From Cyclobacteriaceae bacterium (GTDB taxonomy: Bacteria; Bacteroidota; Bacteroidia; Cytophagales; Cyclobacteriaceae): DNA of 64,000 nt. The position numbers and the translations under genes were made by a program. Every line of letters begins with the position of its first letter. Position 1 is the stretch's first letter. The notes beneath the pieces were generated by a model. That model was not told the origin of the DNA and searched no databases. It was given only the letters and a program-made list of their open reading frames with translations. Shown here in pieces: positions 40,940 to 49,224 of the stretch. The stretch covers positions 178,552 to 242,551 of the forward strand of contig JAEUTZ010000006.1 in NCBI GenBank assembly GCA_016787725.1. The letters are read 5' to 3'.

Positions 40940-43369
40940 ATGAAGGTATTAAAAGTTGGGGTGGCGTTGGTGATTACGGGGGCGTTGATTTATGGTCTGA
41001 ACCGGGGGTGGAATTTTGGGTCGCCCATACCGCCTTTGGGAAAATTTCTGGATCCGTTTGGCGGGTTTTGGCAGAATGCAGAAGGGCTTGCGCGGCCGGA
41101 TGAAACGCTGCTGTTGAGCGGGTTGAAGGAAGAGGTAGTCATCCATTATGACAGTCTGCTGATCCCCCACGTGTTTGCGAAGAATGATGCCGACCTGTAC
41201 CTGGCACAGGGCTACCTCACCGCCCGCGAGCGACTGTTTCAGATGGAGTTGCAGACCCATGCCGCTGCGGGCAGGATCTCGGAGTTGCTGGGGGCTTCGG
41301 CCCTGGACTACGACCGTACGCAGCGCAGGCGCGGGATGGTGTTTGCGGCTGAGAATGCCGTGAAAGCCATGGAAGCCGACCCGGTGGCGCAGGCGATGGT
41401 GAGCAGCTATACGAAGGGGATTAATCAATACATCGAATCCTTGCGGTATAAAGACCTGCCGCTGGAATACAAGCTGCTGGACTTTGAACCCGAGCCCTGG
41501 ACGAACCTGAAGTGCGGGCTGCTGCTGAAGAACATGGCCCTGACGCTGAACAGCGGGGACAAGGATCTGGAGCTGACCAATGCGCTGCAATTTTATGACA
41601 AGGCAATGATTGACCTGTTGTGGCCGGACGATGAGCGGGTGGGTGATCCGATCGTAGACAGGGCCGGGAACTGGAATTTTATTCCGGTTACCCTGGACAG
41701 TGTGCCGCTGGCGTTGCCGGATGAACTGGTGTCGGTGCCGCCATTGGAGAAGACCACCCACGGTGTTGGCAGCAACAACTGGGCGGTGGCGGGCAGCAAG
41801 ACGCACAGCGGTGCCCCCCTCCTATGCAACGATCCGCACCTGAACCTGACCTTGCCGTCCATCTGGTATGTGATTCATTTGCAGGCGCCCGGAGTGAATG
41901 TGATGGGCGCTTCGCTGCCGGGAGCGCCTGCGGTGATCAGCGGGTTTAACGATTCGATTGCCTGGGGGGTGACCAACGCCCAACGCGACCTGGTGGACTG
42001 GTATAAGGTTGAGTTTAAGGACAACACGTTAAGCGAATACAAGAGCGATGACCAGTGGAGACCAGCGCGGAAGGTGGTGGAGAAATTTAAGGTGAAAGGA
42101 AGTGCGCCTGTGTATGATACGATCACCTTCACCCACCACGGGCCGGTGATGTATGACAACCGCTTTCAGCAGGACAATGAGTTGAAGCATTACGCGTTGC
42201 GGTGGGTGGCGCATGATCCTTCGGAGGAGATCATCACGTTTTACAAGCTGAACCGCAGCCGGAACCATGGCGACTACATGGAGGCGTTGGATCACTATGC
42301 GTCCCCGGCCCAGAACTTTGTGTTTGCCAGTACGAGCGGAGACATTGCCATGCGGATTCAAGGGAAGTTTCCGGTGCGCAGGAAAGAGGAAGGCAAGTAT
42401 TTGCTTGATGGCACGCGTACGAGTACCGAGTGGCAGGCCTTTATTCCGAATGAACACAATGTGATGGATAAAAATCCGGTGCGCGGGTTTGTGAGTTCGG
42501 CCAACCAGTATCCGGCTGATTCGACCTACCCCTATTATATCAATGCTACCAGTTATGAGGCCTACCGCAACCGGAGGATCAACAAGCTGCTGACGGAAAT
42601 GAGTGACATCACGCCCCGCGACCTGATGGAGTTGCAGTTTGACAATTACAACCTGAAGGCAGCGGAAAGTCTGCCCGCCTTTTTGAGTTACCTCGACACC
42701 ACGCAGTTGAACCAGGCCCAGGCCAGTGCCTATAAAATTCTCAAGGCCTGGAATTATGAAAACGATGTGGATTCGGAGGGGGCCTCGTATTATGAAGCAT
42801 GGTGGGATGCGCTGTTTCCGTTGGTGTGGGATGAAATCCGGGAGGCGAAGGTGATCTTGGATTATCCGACCACCTATACTACGATCAAGCTCCTGAAAGA
42901 ACATCCGGACCTGGTTTTCTTTGATGTGCTGGCGACTCCGGAAAAAGAAACCGCCCGCGAGGTGGTGCAGCAGGCCTTTGTAAAAGGGGTTGAAGCCATT
43001 GAAACCTGGAAGGCGGAGCAGAAAAAGGAGCCGCGGTGGGCGGATTACAAGGATACGTTTATCGGGCATTTATTGCAGGGGCTGCCGGCCTTCAGCTATC
43101 ATGTGCAGCATGGAGGCAACCACGACATTGTCAATGCTTCCTCGCGCAGGCATGGGCCGAGCTGGCGCATGGTGGTGAGTTTGGAGAAGACCGTGCGGGC
43201 GTGGGGTGTGTATCCGGGTGGGCAGAGTGGCAACCCGGGGAGTCCGTATTACAACAACCTGTTAAACACCTGGGCGGAAGGAAAGTATTTTGAGTTTCAG
43301 TTCCGGGCCGACCCGGCTGCGTATAAATCAACCCTTGCCACCGTTACCTTAAAACCTGTTGCGCCATGA
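40940..43369 (+). CDS. Penicillin acylase-family N-terminal-nucleophile amidohydrolase
   Basis: 809 residues with an uncleaved or cleavable N-terminal hydrophobic segment (VGVALVITGALIYGL), so the protein is exported to the periplasm. The precursor has an alpha subunit, a spacer and the beta subunit starting at Ser278 in GVGSNNWAV, the nucleophile freed by self-cleavage. The beta chain includes NDPHLNLTLPSIWY and the Asn-rich catalytic region. Members hydrolyse acyl amides such as acyl-homoserine lactones or beta-lactams; the substrate here is unknown. The stop overlaps the next gene by 4 nt. Confidence 0.9.
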   Translation: MKVLKVGVALVITGALIYGLNRGWNFGSPIPPLGKFLDPFGGFWQNAEGLARPDETLLLSGLKEEVVIHYDSLLIPHVFAKNDADLYLAQGYLTARERLFQMELQTHAAAGRISELLGASALDYDRTQRRRGMVFAAENAVKAMEADPVAQAMVSSYTKGINQYIESLRYKDLPLEYKLLDFEPEPWTNLKCGLLLKNMALTLNSGDKDLELTNALQFYDKAMIDLLWPDDERVGDPIVDRAGNWNFIPVTLDSVPLALPDELVSVPPLEKTTHGVGSNNWAVAGSKTHSGAPLLCNDPHLNLTLPSIWYVIHLQAPGVNVMGASLPGAPAVISGFNDSIAWGVTNAQRDLVDWYKVEFKDNTLSEYKSDDQWRPARKVVEKFKVKGSAPVYDTITFTHHGPVMYDNRFQQDNELKHYALRWVAHDPSEEIITFYKLNRSRNHGDYMEALDHYASPAQNFVFASTSGDIAMRIQGKFPVRRKEEGKYLLDGTRTSTEWQAFIPNEHNVMDKNPVRGFVSSANQYPADSTYPYYINATSYEAYRNRRINKLLTEMSDITPRDLMELQFDNYNLKAAESLPAFLSYLDTTQLNQAQASAYKILKAWNYENDVDSEGASYYEAWWDALFPLVWDEIREAKVILDYPTTYTTIKLLKEHPDLVFFDVLATPEKETAREVVQQAFVKGVEAIETWKAEQKKEPRWADYKDTFIGHLLQGLPAFSYHVQHGGNHDIVNASSRRHGPSWRMVVSLEKTVRAWGVYPGGQSGNPGSPYYNNLLNTWAEGKYFEFQFRADPAAYKSTLATVTLKPVAP

Positions 43370-43695
43370 AGTTTGGAGTTCAATTGATCGGGACCATCCT
43401 CGTTTGTTTTGTGTTGCAGTCCTTCCTGCCGTGGTGGACGATGGCGGTGGGTGCGTTTACAGTGGCCTACCTGGTGGGCAACAAGGGACCGATTTCTTTT
43501 CTGGCCGGGTTTCTGGGCGTGGCGGTGTTGTGGGTGGGCATGGCGTTTTATATTGATGCGCTGACGCATTCCATCCTCACCGAAAAGATCAATCGCCTGT
43601 TGCCGGTGAATGCGTTTGTGATGACGTTGCTGGTGGGAGGGCTTGTTGGAGGATTTGCTTCGCTGACGGGAGCGCTTGTTAGAGTTAAAAGTTGA
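43366..43695 (+). CDS. Small integral membrane protein
   Basis: 109 residues with three to four hydrophobic helices (GTILVCFVLQSFLPWW, VAVLWVGMAFYI, AFVMTLLVGGLVGGFASL) and no recognised family. ATGA overlap with the penicillin acylase stop means the two are translated together. Nothing in the sequence indicates a reaction; a membrane helper for the acylase is only a guess. Confidence 0.7.
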   Translation: MKFGVQLIGTILVCFVLQSFLPWWTMAVGAFTVAYLVGNKGPISFLAGFLGVAVLWVGMAFYIDALTHSILTEKINRLLPVNAFVMTLLVGGLVGGFASLTGALVRVKS

Positions 43696-43750
43696 AAGCT
43701 TAAAGTTGAAAGCTGTAAAGCTAAAAGCATTAAAGCTTAAAAGCTAAAAG
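43690..43750. repeat. Heptamer-type tract between convergent genes
   Basis: AAAG recurs about every seven nucleotides in aaagttgaaagcttaaag-like units (43690-43750). It lies between the small membrane protein gene and the convergent GH32-like gene. Confidence 0.75.
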
Positions 43751-45222
43751 GCAGGGCTGACTTTTTGGGCGTCTTCCTGGCTTGCGTATTCTTCTTCGGG
43801 GTCGGGTAAGATTTTCAGCACCGAGTTTTGGAGTGAGATTTGGGAAGAGGCGGAATACAACCCCAGCCTGGGGCCTGCATAGGTATAATCCATCAGCGTG
43901 AGTTTTACTGCCCCATCCATCGACAACTCGATGTAGTGGCCGTGCCGGATCAGCCGGAAGGTAAAGGCGCGTTTGATCGGAAAGATTCCGGACTGAATAT
44001 TATTGAAGATAAAATTTTGCTTGTTGTTGAGGGCATTAAATCCCCAGGCCCGGATTTGTACGAGGCCGTTCACCACATCGAAGGAGATGAAGTAGCCGTT
44101 CCCCTCCCCGTCCATATCTGTTACGAGGCCCAGTTTGCCCATGCCTTCTACCGTGAGCAACCCTTCCCAGATAAACCCTTGCGAAGGTCGTTGAAAGGTA
44201 AAGATTTCATAGCCGCTGCGGGCGCCCAGCAACCATTTGTCGGCATCCTGTTGGCAATGCACGGTGGGGTTGAGAAATACTTGTTGAATGGTGCCAAATT
44301 CCGGTTGCAGGATGGTCTTCACCACCATCGTATCCCACCGGTAATAGCTCTTCAAGACAAGCCGGCCTTTATCGTCTGTGCCCAGTTCTTTGGGTGGTGG
44401 CAGCACGCGCAGGGCGTCAATCTTGCCATGGGCATAGAAAAAATTGAATAGTAATACATGGTCTCCATCCTGTTCGGTGCGGGCGGCATAGTTCCCCTGC
44501 GGCAAGAGAACATCATCGTGGAAGGAGTGGTACTCACCAAAAAAATCCGGGGCAAACCAATAGCGCACTTTGATGTCTTCGCGGATGGAGCCGATGATGT
44601 AATACCGGTCATTCAATTTAAAAACACAGGGGCATTCGATATCGTCATACACCATCGGATAGAGCAATGGCGGCAGCCGTTCCACTTTATCGTTGGTGAT
44701 TTTTACCACGCCCACACAGCCTCTTCGGCTGACCGGGCCGTGTATGCTGCGTGCGCAGATCAGCAGGTAAACATCGTTCTTATAAACAACCCGAAACGGA
44801 TCGCGGAAGCTCAACCATTTTCGGGGATTGGAATGGCTGGCTTCGTAGTAGACGCCTTTGGGTTCAATGGGGTAACCCTCCTTATTAACCTTTGTCCAAT
44901 TCACCAGATCATCGGACACCGCGAGGCCCACTTTGGAAATGACACCCCGGTCTTTGCGTTGCAAGCCGGTATAATACATTTCAAACCTGCCGTTCACTTC
45001 ACACACATGCATGGTCCACAACATGTCATCATCCCACTCACCCGGGTTGCCTACGAACAGGGCATTGTTGACCCGCTTCCAGGAAATGCCATCGTGCGAA
45101 ACGGCATGGGCAATGTAATCGTGGTTGGGTATGATGAGATGGAATAAATGATATACCCCTTTGTGAATGATCACGGTGATGTCGCCAATTTCCCAATCAC
45201 TGAACCCGGATCCTGAATACAT
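43744..45222 (-). CDS. GH32-like glycosidase (putative cytoplasmic sucrose or fructoside hydrolase)
   Basis: About 492 residues with no signal peptide. Although divergent from invertase, three GH32 landmarks can be placed: an Asp before HKGVYHLFH (about residue 14, nucleophile position), FRDP (RDP, about 139-141) and IECP (the Glu of the EC motif, about 195). The five-blade propeller is followed by a C-terminal beta-sandwich. It should hydrolyse a fructoside such as sucrose. It is divergent from the sucrose-phosphate synthase gene 75 nt away, which supports a sucrose link. ATG at 45222 preferred to TTG at 45228. Confidence 0.72.
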   Translation of the reverse strand: MYSGSGFSDWEIGDITVIIHKGVYHLFHLIIPNHDYIAHAVSHDGISWKRVNNALFVGNPGEWDDDMLWTMHVCEVNGRFEMYYTGLQRKDRGVISKVGLAVSDDLVNWTKVNKEGYPIEPKGVYYEASHSNPRKWLSFRDPFRVVYKNDVYLLICARSIHGPVSRRGCVGVVKITNDKVERLPPLLYPMVYDDIECPCVFKLNDRYYIIGSIREDIKVRYWFAPDFFGEYHSFHDDVLLPQGNYAARTEQDGDHVLLFNFFYAHGKIDALRVLPPPKELGTDDKGRLVLKSYYRWDTMVVKTILQPEFGTIQQVFLNPTVHCQQDADKWLLGARSGYEIFTFQRPSQGFIWEGLLTVEGMGKLGLVTDMDGEGNGYFISFDVVNGLVQIRAWGFNALNNKQNFIFNNIQSGIFPIKRAFTFRLIRHGHYIELSMDGAVKLTLMDYTYAGPRLGLYSASSQISLQNSVLKILPDPEEEYASQEDAQKVSPAF

Positions 45223-45240
45223 AGGCAATAATTAATCTGC

Positions 45241-45270
45241 TTGTCCTTACGATGAATTGGCTAATTTTAC
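45241..45270 (+). promoter_or_regulatory. Candidate promoter of the sucrose-phosphate synthase gene
   Basis: TTG at 45241-45243 and TAATTTTA at 45262-45269, 18 nt apart, resemble the Bacteroidota -33 TTG and -7 TAnnTTTG boxes with one mismatch. It lies 33 nt before the ATG. Confidence 0.35.
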
Positions 45271-45302
45271 AAATATCCTATCAGTTAACGAAATGACATC
45301 TT

Positions 45303-47483
45303 ATGGAAGGATATTATGTACTCTTGTTCAGTCCGCATGGACTGATCCGGTATCCTCACCCAGAAATTGGTCGCGATAAAGATACGGGTGGGCAGGTAAA
45401 ATACGTGTTGGAGCTGTTGGAGACGCTCTCGCACCATCCGCAGGTGCGCAGGGTTGATCTTTTTACGCGCAAGATTATTGACAAGCGGGTGTCCACTACC
45501 TATGCGCAAGAGTTCGATGTGCTGAATGAACGGGCCCGCATTGTTCGCATTGCGTGTGGCGGCAATCAGTACCGGCAAAAAGAGCAATTGTGGGACTATC
45601 TCGATGAGTTTGTGGATAAGACGATTCGTTTCATCGAGCGGCAGGATGACTTTCCGGATGTGGTGCACGGCCATTATGCCGATGGGAACTACCTGGCCAG
45701 CCAGTTGAGTGAAGTCTTTGGAATCCCCTTTCTGGCCACCGGGCATTCGCTGGGGCGCAACAAACAGGCCCTGCTCTTAAGTCAGGGAATTCCGGTGGAA
45801 CGGATTCGCGAAAAATTCAATATGACCAAGCGGATTGCGGTAGAAGAAAAGGTACTGGAAACGGCCGATGCCATTGTGGTCAGCACGCAGCATGAAATCG
45901 ACTCGCAATACGCGTATTATGATGCCAAAGACCGGGGAAAATTCAAAGTGATTCCACCGGGCGTGAATACCGAGTTGTTTTATCCGTTCTATCGGCAAGA
46001 TATGCCGTCCTTCAAAATGACCCTGGAGCAAGAGCAGGCGTTGTATCGGGTCAACTCTGAAATCGAGCGCTTTTTATTCAATCCCGGCAAGCCGTTGATT
46101 CTTTCCATTGGCCGGGCGGACAAGCGAAAAAATTTCGAAACCATTATTCAGGCCTTTGGGCAGGATAAAGAATTACAGGCGATGGCCAACCTGGCCATTT
46201 TTGCGGGGGTACGAAAGGACATCACACAGATGTTGCCGGAAGAGCAGGAGTTGTTAACCAATTTGTTGTTGCTTCTGGACAAGTATGACTTGTATGGCAA
46301 GATGGCCATCCCCAAAAAAAATGATCCGAACCGGGAGGTACCGGAAATCTATCGGGTGGCAGCCCGGAAAAAGGGTGTCTTTGTCAATGCCACTCCGGGA
46401 GAAAACTTTGGTTTGACGCTGGTGGAAGCCGCTGCCTGTGGCTTGCCGGTAGTGGCCTCGCCTACGGGTGGGCCGAAAGAGATTCTCCATCATTGCAAGA
46501 ATGGCTTGCTGGTGGACGTGGAAGATCCGGTGGCCATTGCAGATGCGTTGAAAAAAATAATCTCCGATCAGGCGGTATGGGAACGGTACTCGGCCCAGGG
46601 AATCCAGAATGTAAATCAGTTGTATTCGTGGGATACGCATGCCACCCATTACCTGCAGGTAATTGAGGAGTTGGTTACCCGCCAGGATGCGGAACCACAT
46701 GGGTTCGCACCAAAGACCGCCTATGGGAAACGGCTTGTAAAAGCGGAGTTGTTTGTGATTTCCGACCTGGATGGAACGCTGGTGGATGGTAGTAACACAG
46801 AGGGGCTTGATGCGTTGAAAGCCTGGGTAGAAAAAAATAAACATCAGGTGGTGTTTGGTATTGCTTCGGGGCGAAACAAAGAACTCACCCGCCAGGCATT
46901 GACCGACTATGCGTTGCCCATGCCCGACATCATTATCTGTTCGGCCGGGTCGGAGATTTATTATACCGATAAATTCATTCCCGACAACGGCTGGGAAAGT
47001 CATATTGACTTTCAATGGAAGAAGGATGAATTACAGGAGGCGTTGATGAAATTCCCTGGCATCCGGTTGCAGGAGCCCGATGCACAATGGCGTTTCAAAC
47101 TCAGCTATTATGTTGACAAGTCGTTTAGCAAGGATGACCTGGCCAATCTGCATAAATTTTTAGACGATAATAAGTTGAGGGCAAAAATATTGCTGACCGA
47201 AAACCGGTTTCTCGACTTGTTGCCTTTCCGGGCCAGCAAGGGAAGTGCGGTTCGGTATCTGAGTTATAAGTGGAAGATGCCCTTGGAACGGGTTATCACA
47301 GCCGGTAATAGCGGTAATGATCTTGATATGTTAAAGGGAAAAACCCGAGGAGTTGTTGTGGCGAACTATAGTCCGGAATTGACCGAGTTAAAAAAAAGTA
47401 AGTCTGTGTATTTCTCCGGATCAGTTTTGTCGAAGGGGGTTCTGGAAGGAATTATTTTCCATACTTCAACGGGAACGAGCTGA
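45303..47483 (+). CDS. Two-domain sucrose-phosphate synthase (GT4 + HAD sucrose-phosphatase domain)
   Basis: 726 residues. Residues 1 to about 465 are a GT4 sucrose-phosphate synthase: DTGGQVKYVLELLE (27-40), GHSLGRNK (147-154), GRADKRKN (270-277) and ENFGLTLVEAAACG (367-380). Residues 480-726 are an HAD domain with FVISDLDGTLVDG (DLDGT 488-492), IASGRNKELTRQ and ITAGNSGNDLDML, like sucrose-6-phosphate phosphatase. UDP- or ADP-glucose plus fructose-6-phosphate would give sucrose-6-phosphate, then sucrose. The HAD nucleophile Asp is retained, so it could be bifunctional. Such enzymes are best known from cyanobacteria and plants. Confidence 0.85.
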   Translation: MEGYYVLLFSPHGLIRYPHPEIGRDKDTGGQVKYVLELLETLSHHPQVRRVDLFTRKIIDKRVSTTYAQEFDVLNERARIVRIACGGNQYRQKEQLWDYLDEFVDKTIRFIERQDDFPDVVHGHYADGNYLASQLSEVFGIPFLATGHSLGRNKQALLLSQGIPVERIREKFNMTKRIAVEEKVLETADAIVVSTQHEIDSQYAYYDAKDRGKFKVIPPGVNTELFYPFYRQDMPSFKMTLEQEQALYRVNSEIERFLFNPGKPLILSIGRADKRKNFETIIQAFGQDKELQAMANLAIFAGVRKDITQMLPEEQELLTNLLLLLDKYDLYGKMAIPKKNDPNREVPEIYRVAARKKGVFVNATPGENFGLTLVEAAACGLPVVASPTGGPKEILHHCKNGLLVDVEDPVAIADALKKIISDQAVWERYSAQGIQNVNQLYSWDTHATHYLQVIEELVTRQDAEPHGFAPKTAYGKRLVKAELFVISDLDGTLVDGSNTEGLDALKAWVEKNKHQVVFGIASGRNKELTRQALTDYALPMPDIIICSAGSEIYYTDKFIPDNGWESHIDFQWKKDELQEALMKFPGIRLQEPDAQWRFKLSYYVDKSFSKDDLANLHKFLDDNKLRAKILLTENRFLDLLPFRASKGSAVRYLSYKWKMPLERVITAGNSGNDLDMLKGKTRGVVVANYSPELTELKKSKSVYFSGSVLSKGVLEGIIFHTSTGTS

Positions 47484-47626
47484 TGGAATGGATCTCTGGT
47501 GACAGGTTAGGGAGACCTGAGGGGAGTTCTCGTTACTTAACATTGGCAGTCAGGTCTGGATAGGCGATCGCGTGTTGGTGGAGTTGAAAAAATCAGAAAA
47601 ACGGCTGGATACACCAATTCTAGCTT

Positions 47627-47634
47627 TATATTTG
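47627..47634 (+). promoter_or_regulatory. Promoter -7 box for the tRNA-Ser gene
   Basis: TATATTTG is an exact match to the TAnnTTTG box of Bacteroidota, 28 nt before the tRNA-Ser 5' end. No clear TTG is at the usual upstream spacing. Confidence 0.55.
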
Positions 47635-47661
47635 CACTCCTTTTTCAGGAAAAAGTGCCTT

Positions 47662-47750
47662 GGAGAGGTGGGTGAGAGGCTTAAACCAGCAGTTTGCTAA
47701 ACTGTCGTACGGGTTAAACCGTACCGGGGGTTCGAATCCCCCCCCCTCCG
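47662..47750 (+). tRNA. tRNA-Ser (anticodon GCT)
   Basis: An 89-nt cloverleaf with the long variable arm of type II tRNAs. The anticodon stem GCAGT/ACTGT encloses a TTGCTAA loop with anticodon GCT at 47696-47698, reading AGC/AGT. The T arm is GGGGG-TTCGAAT-CCCCC. Acceptor GGAGAGG pairs with CCCCTCC with one A-C mismatch; discriminator G; CCA not encoded. Confidence 0.92.
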
Positions 47751-47758
47751 CTCTTTTC

Positions 47759-47832
47759 GGTCTCATAGCTCAACTGGATAGAGCAGCTGCCTTCTAAGCA
47801 GCAGGTTGCTGGTTCGAGTCCAGCTGGGATCA
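47759..47832 (+). tRNA. tRNA-Arg (anticodon TCT)
   Basis: 74 nt; acceptor GGTCTCA pairs with TGGGATC (two G-T pairs). Anticodon stem GCTGC/GCAGC with loop CTTCTAA gives TCT at 47793-47795, reading AGA/AGG. T loop TTCGAGT. CCA not encoded. It lies 8 nt after tRNA-Ser, so both probably share one transcript. Confidence 0.93.
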
Positions 47833-47867
47833 CAAAAAATTTAAATTGGTCGTTGAAGAACTTGTGT

Positions 47868-47875
47868 TATCTTCG
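47868..47875 (+). promoter_or_regulatory. Candidate promoter upstream of tRNA-Pro
   Basis: TTG at 47846-47848, 19-nt spacer, then TATCTTCG at 47868-47875, a one-mismatch -7 box. It lies after tRNA-Arg and could drive tRNA-Pro 170 nt away. Confidence 0.35.
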
Positions 47876-47878
47876 CGC

Positions 47879-47904
47879 CCTTCCTGCGCTAAAGCTTCGG
47901 AAGG
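47879..47904. repeat. Palindromic element, short form (ends CCTTCC/GGAAGG)
   Basis: CCTTCC-TGCGCTAAAGCTTC-GGAAGG equals the long elements with the central ATCAAC...GTTGAT insert removed. Ends complement each other but differ in sequence from the other copies. Confidence 0.8.
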
Positions 47905-47906
47905 TA

Positions 47907-47945
47907 AACCTCTCCAACGCTAAAGCTTCGGAAGGTTAACCTTCC
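47907..47945. repeat. Palindromic element, short form, plus perfect 16-bp palindrome
   Basis: AACC-TCTCC ... AAAGCTTC-GGAAGGTT spans 47907-47936. Its right end forms the perfect palindrome GGAAGGTTAACCTTCC at 47930-47945. Confidence 0.75.
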
Positions 47946-47962
47946 TTACTTAGGTGGATAAA

Positions 47963-47978
47963 GCCCGGCCTGCCGGGC
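47963..47978. terminator. GC-rich hairpin, possible terminator
   Basis: GCCCGGC and GCCGGGC (47963-47969, 47972-47978) are complementary, with flanking AAAGC/GCTTTT extending the pairing past two unpaired bases. Could end the tRNA-Ser/Arg transcript; the loop is very short. Confidence 0.4.
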
Positions 47979-48045
47979 GAAGCTTTTGTGAGGTTCCGAA
48001 TAACTCACTAAAAGCTAATGAACTAGAAGACTTAATAAACTAATT

Positions 48046-48119
48046 CGGGGTGTAGCGTAGCCCGGTATCGCGCTTGGTTTGGGACCAAGAGATCGTCAGT
48101 TCGAATCTGGCCACCCCGA
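48046..48119 (+). tRNA. tRNA-Pro (anticodon TGG)
   Basis: 74 nt; acceptor CGGGGTG pairs fully with CACCCCG. Anticodon stem CTTGG/CCAAG with loop TTTGGGA gives TGG at 48080-48082, reading CCA and others. T loop TTCGAAT. Discriminator A, CCA not encoded. A terminator follows at once. Confidence 0.93.
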
Positions 48120-48126
48120 CAAAAGC
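48114..48126. repeat. 13-bp direct repeat, left copy (tRNA-Pro 3' end)
   Basis: CCCCGACAAAAGC spans the last 6 nt of tRNA-Pro and the first bases of its terminator. The identical 13 nt recur at 48438-48450, on the far side of the GIY-YIG remnant, which looks like an attachment-site duplication. Confidence 0.7.
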
Positions 48127-48151
48127 CTCTCCATCATTGGAGGGGCTTTTT
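48121..48151 (+). terminator. Rho-independent terminator after tRNA-Pro
   Basis: AAAAGCCTCTCC and GGAGGGGCTTTT form a 12-bp stem with one G-T pair around the loop ATCATT, followed by T residues. Confidence 0.88.
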
Positions 48152-48156
48152 GCATT

Positions 48157-48409
48157 GTGAGTTTCGTGGTTTACATACTCTATAGCGAATCCTGCAAAAA
48201 ATTTTACACAGGGCAAACGCAGGATTTTGATTATCGACTCATTGAACATAATTCGGGCGAAACAAAATCAATCAAACCGTGTATCCCATAGCGGGAAATT
48301 TGGAAATCAGAATTGGCTAGCCGCACGGAGACTTTTTGTCAATGAAAGGAAAATAAAATCAAAAGGCGCAGCGCGATTCATTTTGGATTTAGGAATTAAC
48401 ATATCCTGA
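48157..48409 (+). pseudogene. Broken GIY-YIG endonuclease gene
   Basis: The first frame, from GTG 48157, reads VSFVVYILYSESCKKFYTG and QTQDFDYRLIEHNSGETKS, clear GIY-YIG motif and following helix, then stops at 48291. The C-terminal part continues in another frame, with NERKIKSKGAARFILDL ending near 48400, matching the family's conserved tail. At least one frameshift has therefore split the gene. The intact family is about 80-100 residues, of small putative nucleases of the UPF0213/SLX1 type. It lies between two copies of a 13-bp tRNA-derived repeat. Confidence 0.75.
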
Positions 48410-48410
48410 A

Positions 48411-48450
48411 CAGGTATCGCGTGGCGCGGGGTGGCTGCCCCGACAAAAGC
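48411..48450 (+). repeat. Collapsed partial copy of tRNA-Pro (right flank of remnant)
   Basis: GGTATCGCG (48413-48421) matches the tRNA-Pro D-arm region at 48064-48072, and CCCCGACAAAAGC (48438-48450) matches its 3' end plus terminator start. The middle of the tRNA is missing, so this is not a functional tRNA but a remnant of a duplicated one. Confidence 0.6.
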
Positions 48451-48478
48451 ATTTATATTGCGCAAAGGACTTGGTGTT

Positions 48479-49207
48479 ATGACTACTCGAATTTTTAAAG
48501 ACTACGAAGCTTTATGTCAGGCGGTTGCTGACCAGATCATTGCCTATGTGCAACGGAAGCCAACGGCTATGGTTTGTCTGGCTTCGGGGCATACCCCGGT
48601 GGGGGTGTTTGGGTGTTTGAAAAAAGTGGTGGATGCCGGTGCGGTGGACCTGAGCCGGTGTACGTTTTTAAGTTTGGATGAGTGGCTGGGGATTGATCCC
48701 TCCGATCCGGGATCTTGTTTGTCGATGTTACAGCGCGACTGTTTTCAGCCCTTGCAGATTTCGGAAAATCAAATCGAGTTTTTTAAGGTGCATGCATCCG
48801 ACCTGCCACGGGAATGTGATCGGATGAATGTTTTGATTGAGAGAAATGGAGGCCTGGATATTATGCTGGTGGGCGTGGGCACGAACGGGCACATCGGGAT
48901 GAACGAGCCGGGCACTTCGTTTGATTCGGTGGCACACCTCAGCACGCTGACGGAAGAGACCAAGGCGGTGGGGCAAAAGTATTTTGAACAGACCACGGCC
49001 CTATCGCAGGGCATTACACTGGGCTTGAAACATCTGCGGGAAGCAAAGCTGCCCATTGTCATGGCCAGTGGGGCAAAGAAATCGGAGATTCTGGGAAAAG
49101 CATTGAACGGAGTTGCGACCGAAGCGATTCCGGTGAGTGTGGTGCATTTGATTCCACAGGCGTGGGTGATGGTTGATGAAGAGGCTGCGAGTTTGATCAG
49201 GAGTTAG
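48479..49207 (+). CDS. nagB: Glucosamine-6-phosphate deaminase-like protein
   Basis: About 242 residues of the NagB/RpiA fold: CLASGHTPVGVFG phosphate loop, FLSLDEWLGI (the catalytic Asp), VGVGTNGHIGMNEPG with the His and Glu of the NagB ring-opening site. It should convert glucosamine-6-phosphate to fructose-6-phosphate and ammonia; a galactosamine-6-phosphate isomerase is a close alternative. I start at ATG 48479; a longer frame from 48431 would overlap the tRNA-like remnant. TATATTG upstream (48454-48460) may be a promoter box. A ROK kinase gene converges downstream. Confidence 0.75.
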   Translation: MTTRIFKDYEALCQAVADQIIAYVQRKPTAMVCLASGHTPVGVFGCLKKVVDAGAVDLSRCTFLSLDEWLGIDPSDPGSCLSMLQRDCFQPLQISENQIEFFKVHASDLPRECDRMNVLIERNGGLDIMLVGVGTNGHIGMNEPGTSFDSVAHLSTLTEETKAVGQKYFEQTTALSQGITLGLKHLREAKLPIVMASGAKKSEILGKALNGVATEAIPVSVVHLIPQAWVMVDEEAASLIRS

Positions 49208-49224
49208 AAGTTAGGAGACGGGAG

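Noticed and set aside
42029-43069. 346-codon open frame on the minus strand within the penicillin acylase gene
   Set aside because: Composition-driven antisense frame in GC-rich coding DNA; Arg/His/Leu-rich, no motif, fully inside a well-supported gene.
47662-47750. tRNA-Ser as a pseudogene because of an A-C mismatch in the acceptor stem
   Set aside because: All other arms pair well, the anticodon loop is standard, and a good promoter box precedes it.
48114-48450. A complete integrated element
   Set aside because: Only a broken small nuclease gene lies between the repeats; no integrase, transposase or replication gene is present.
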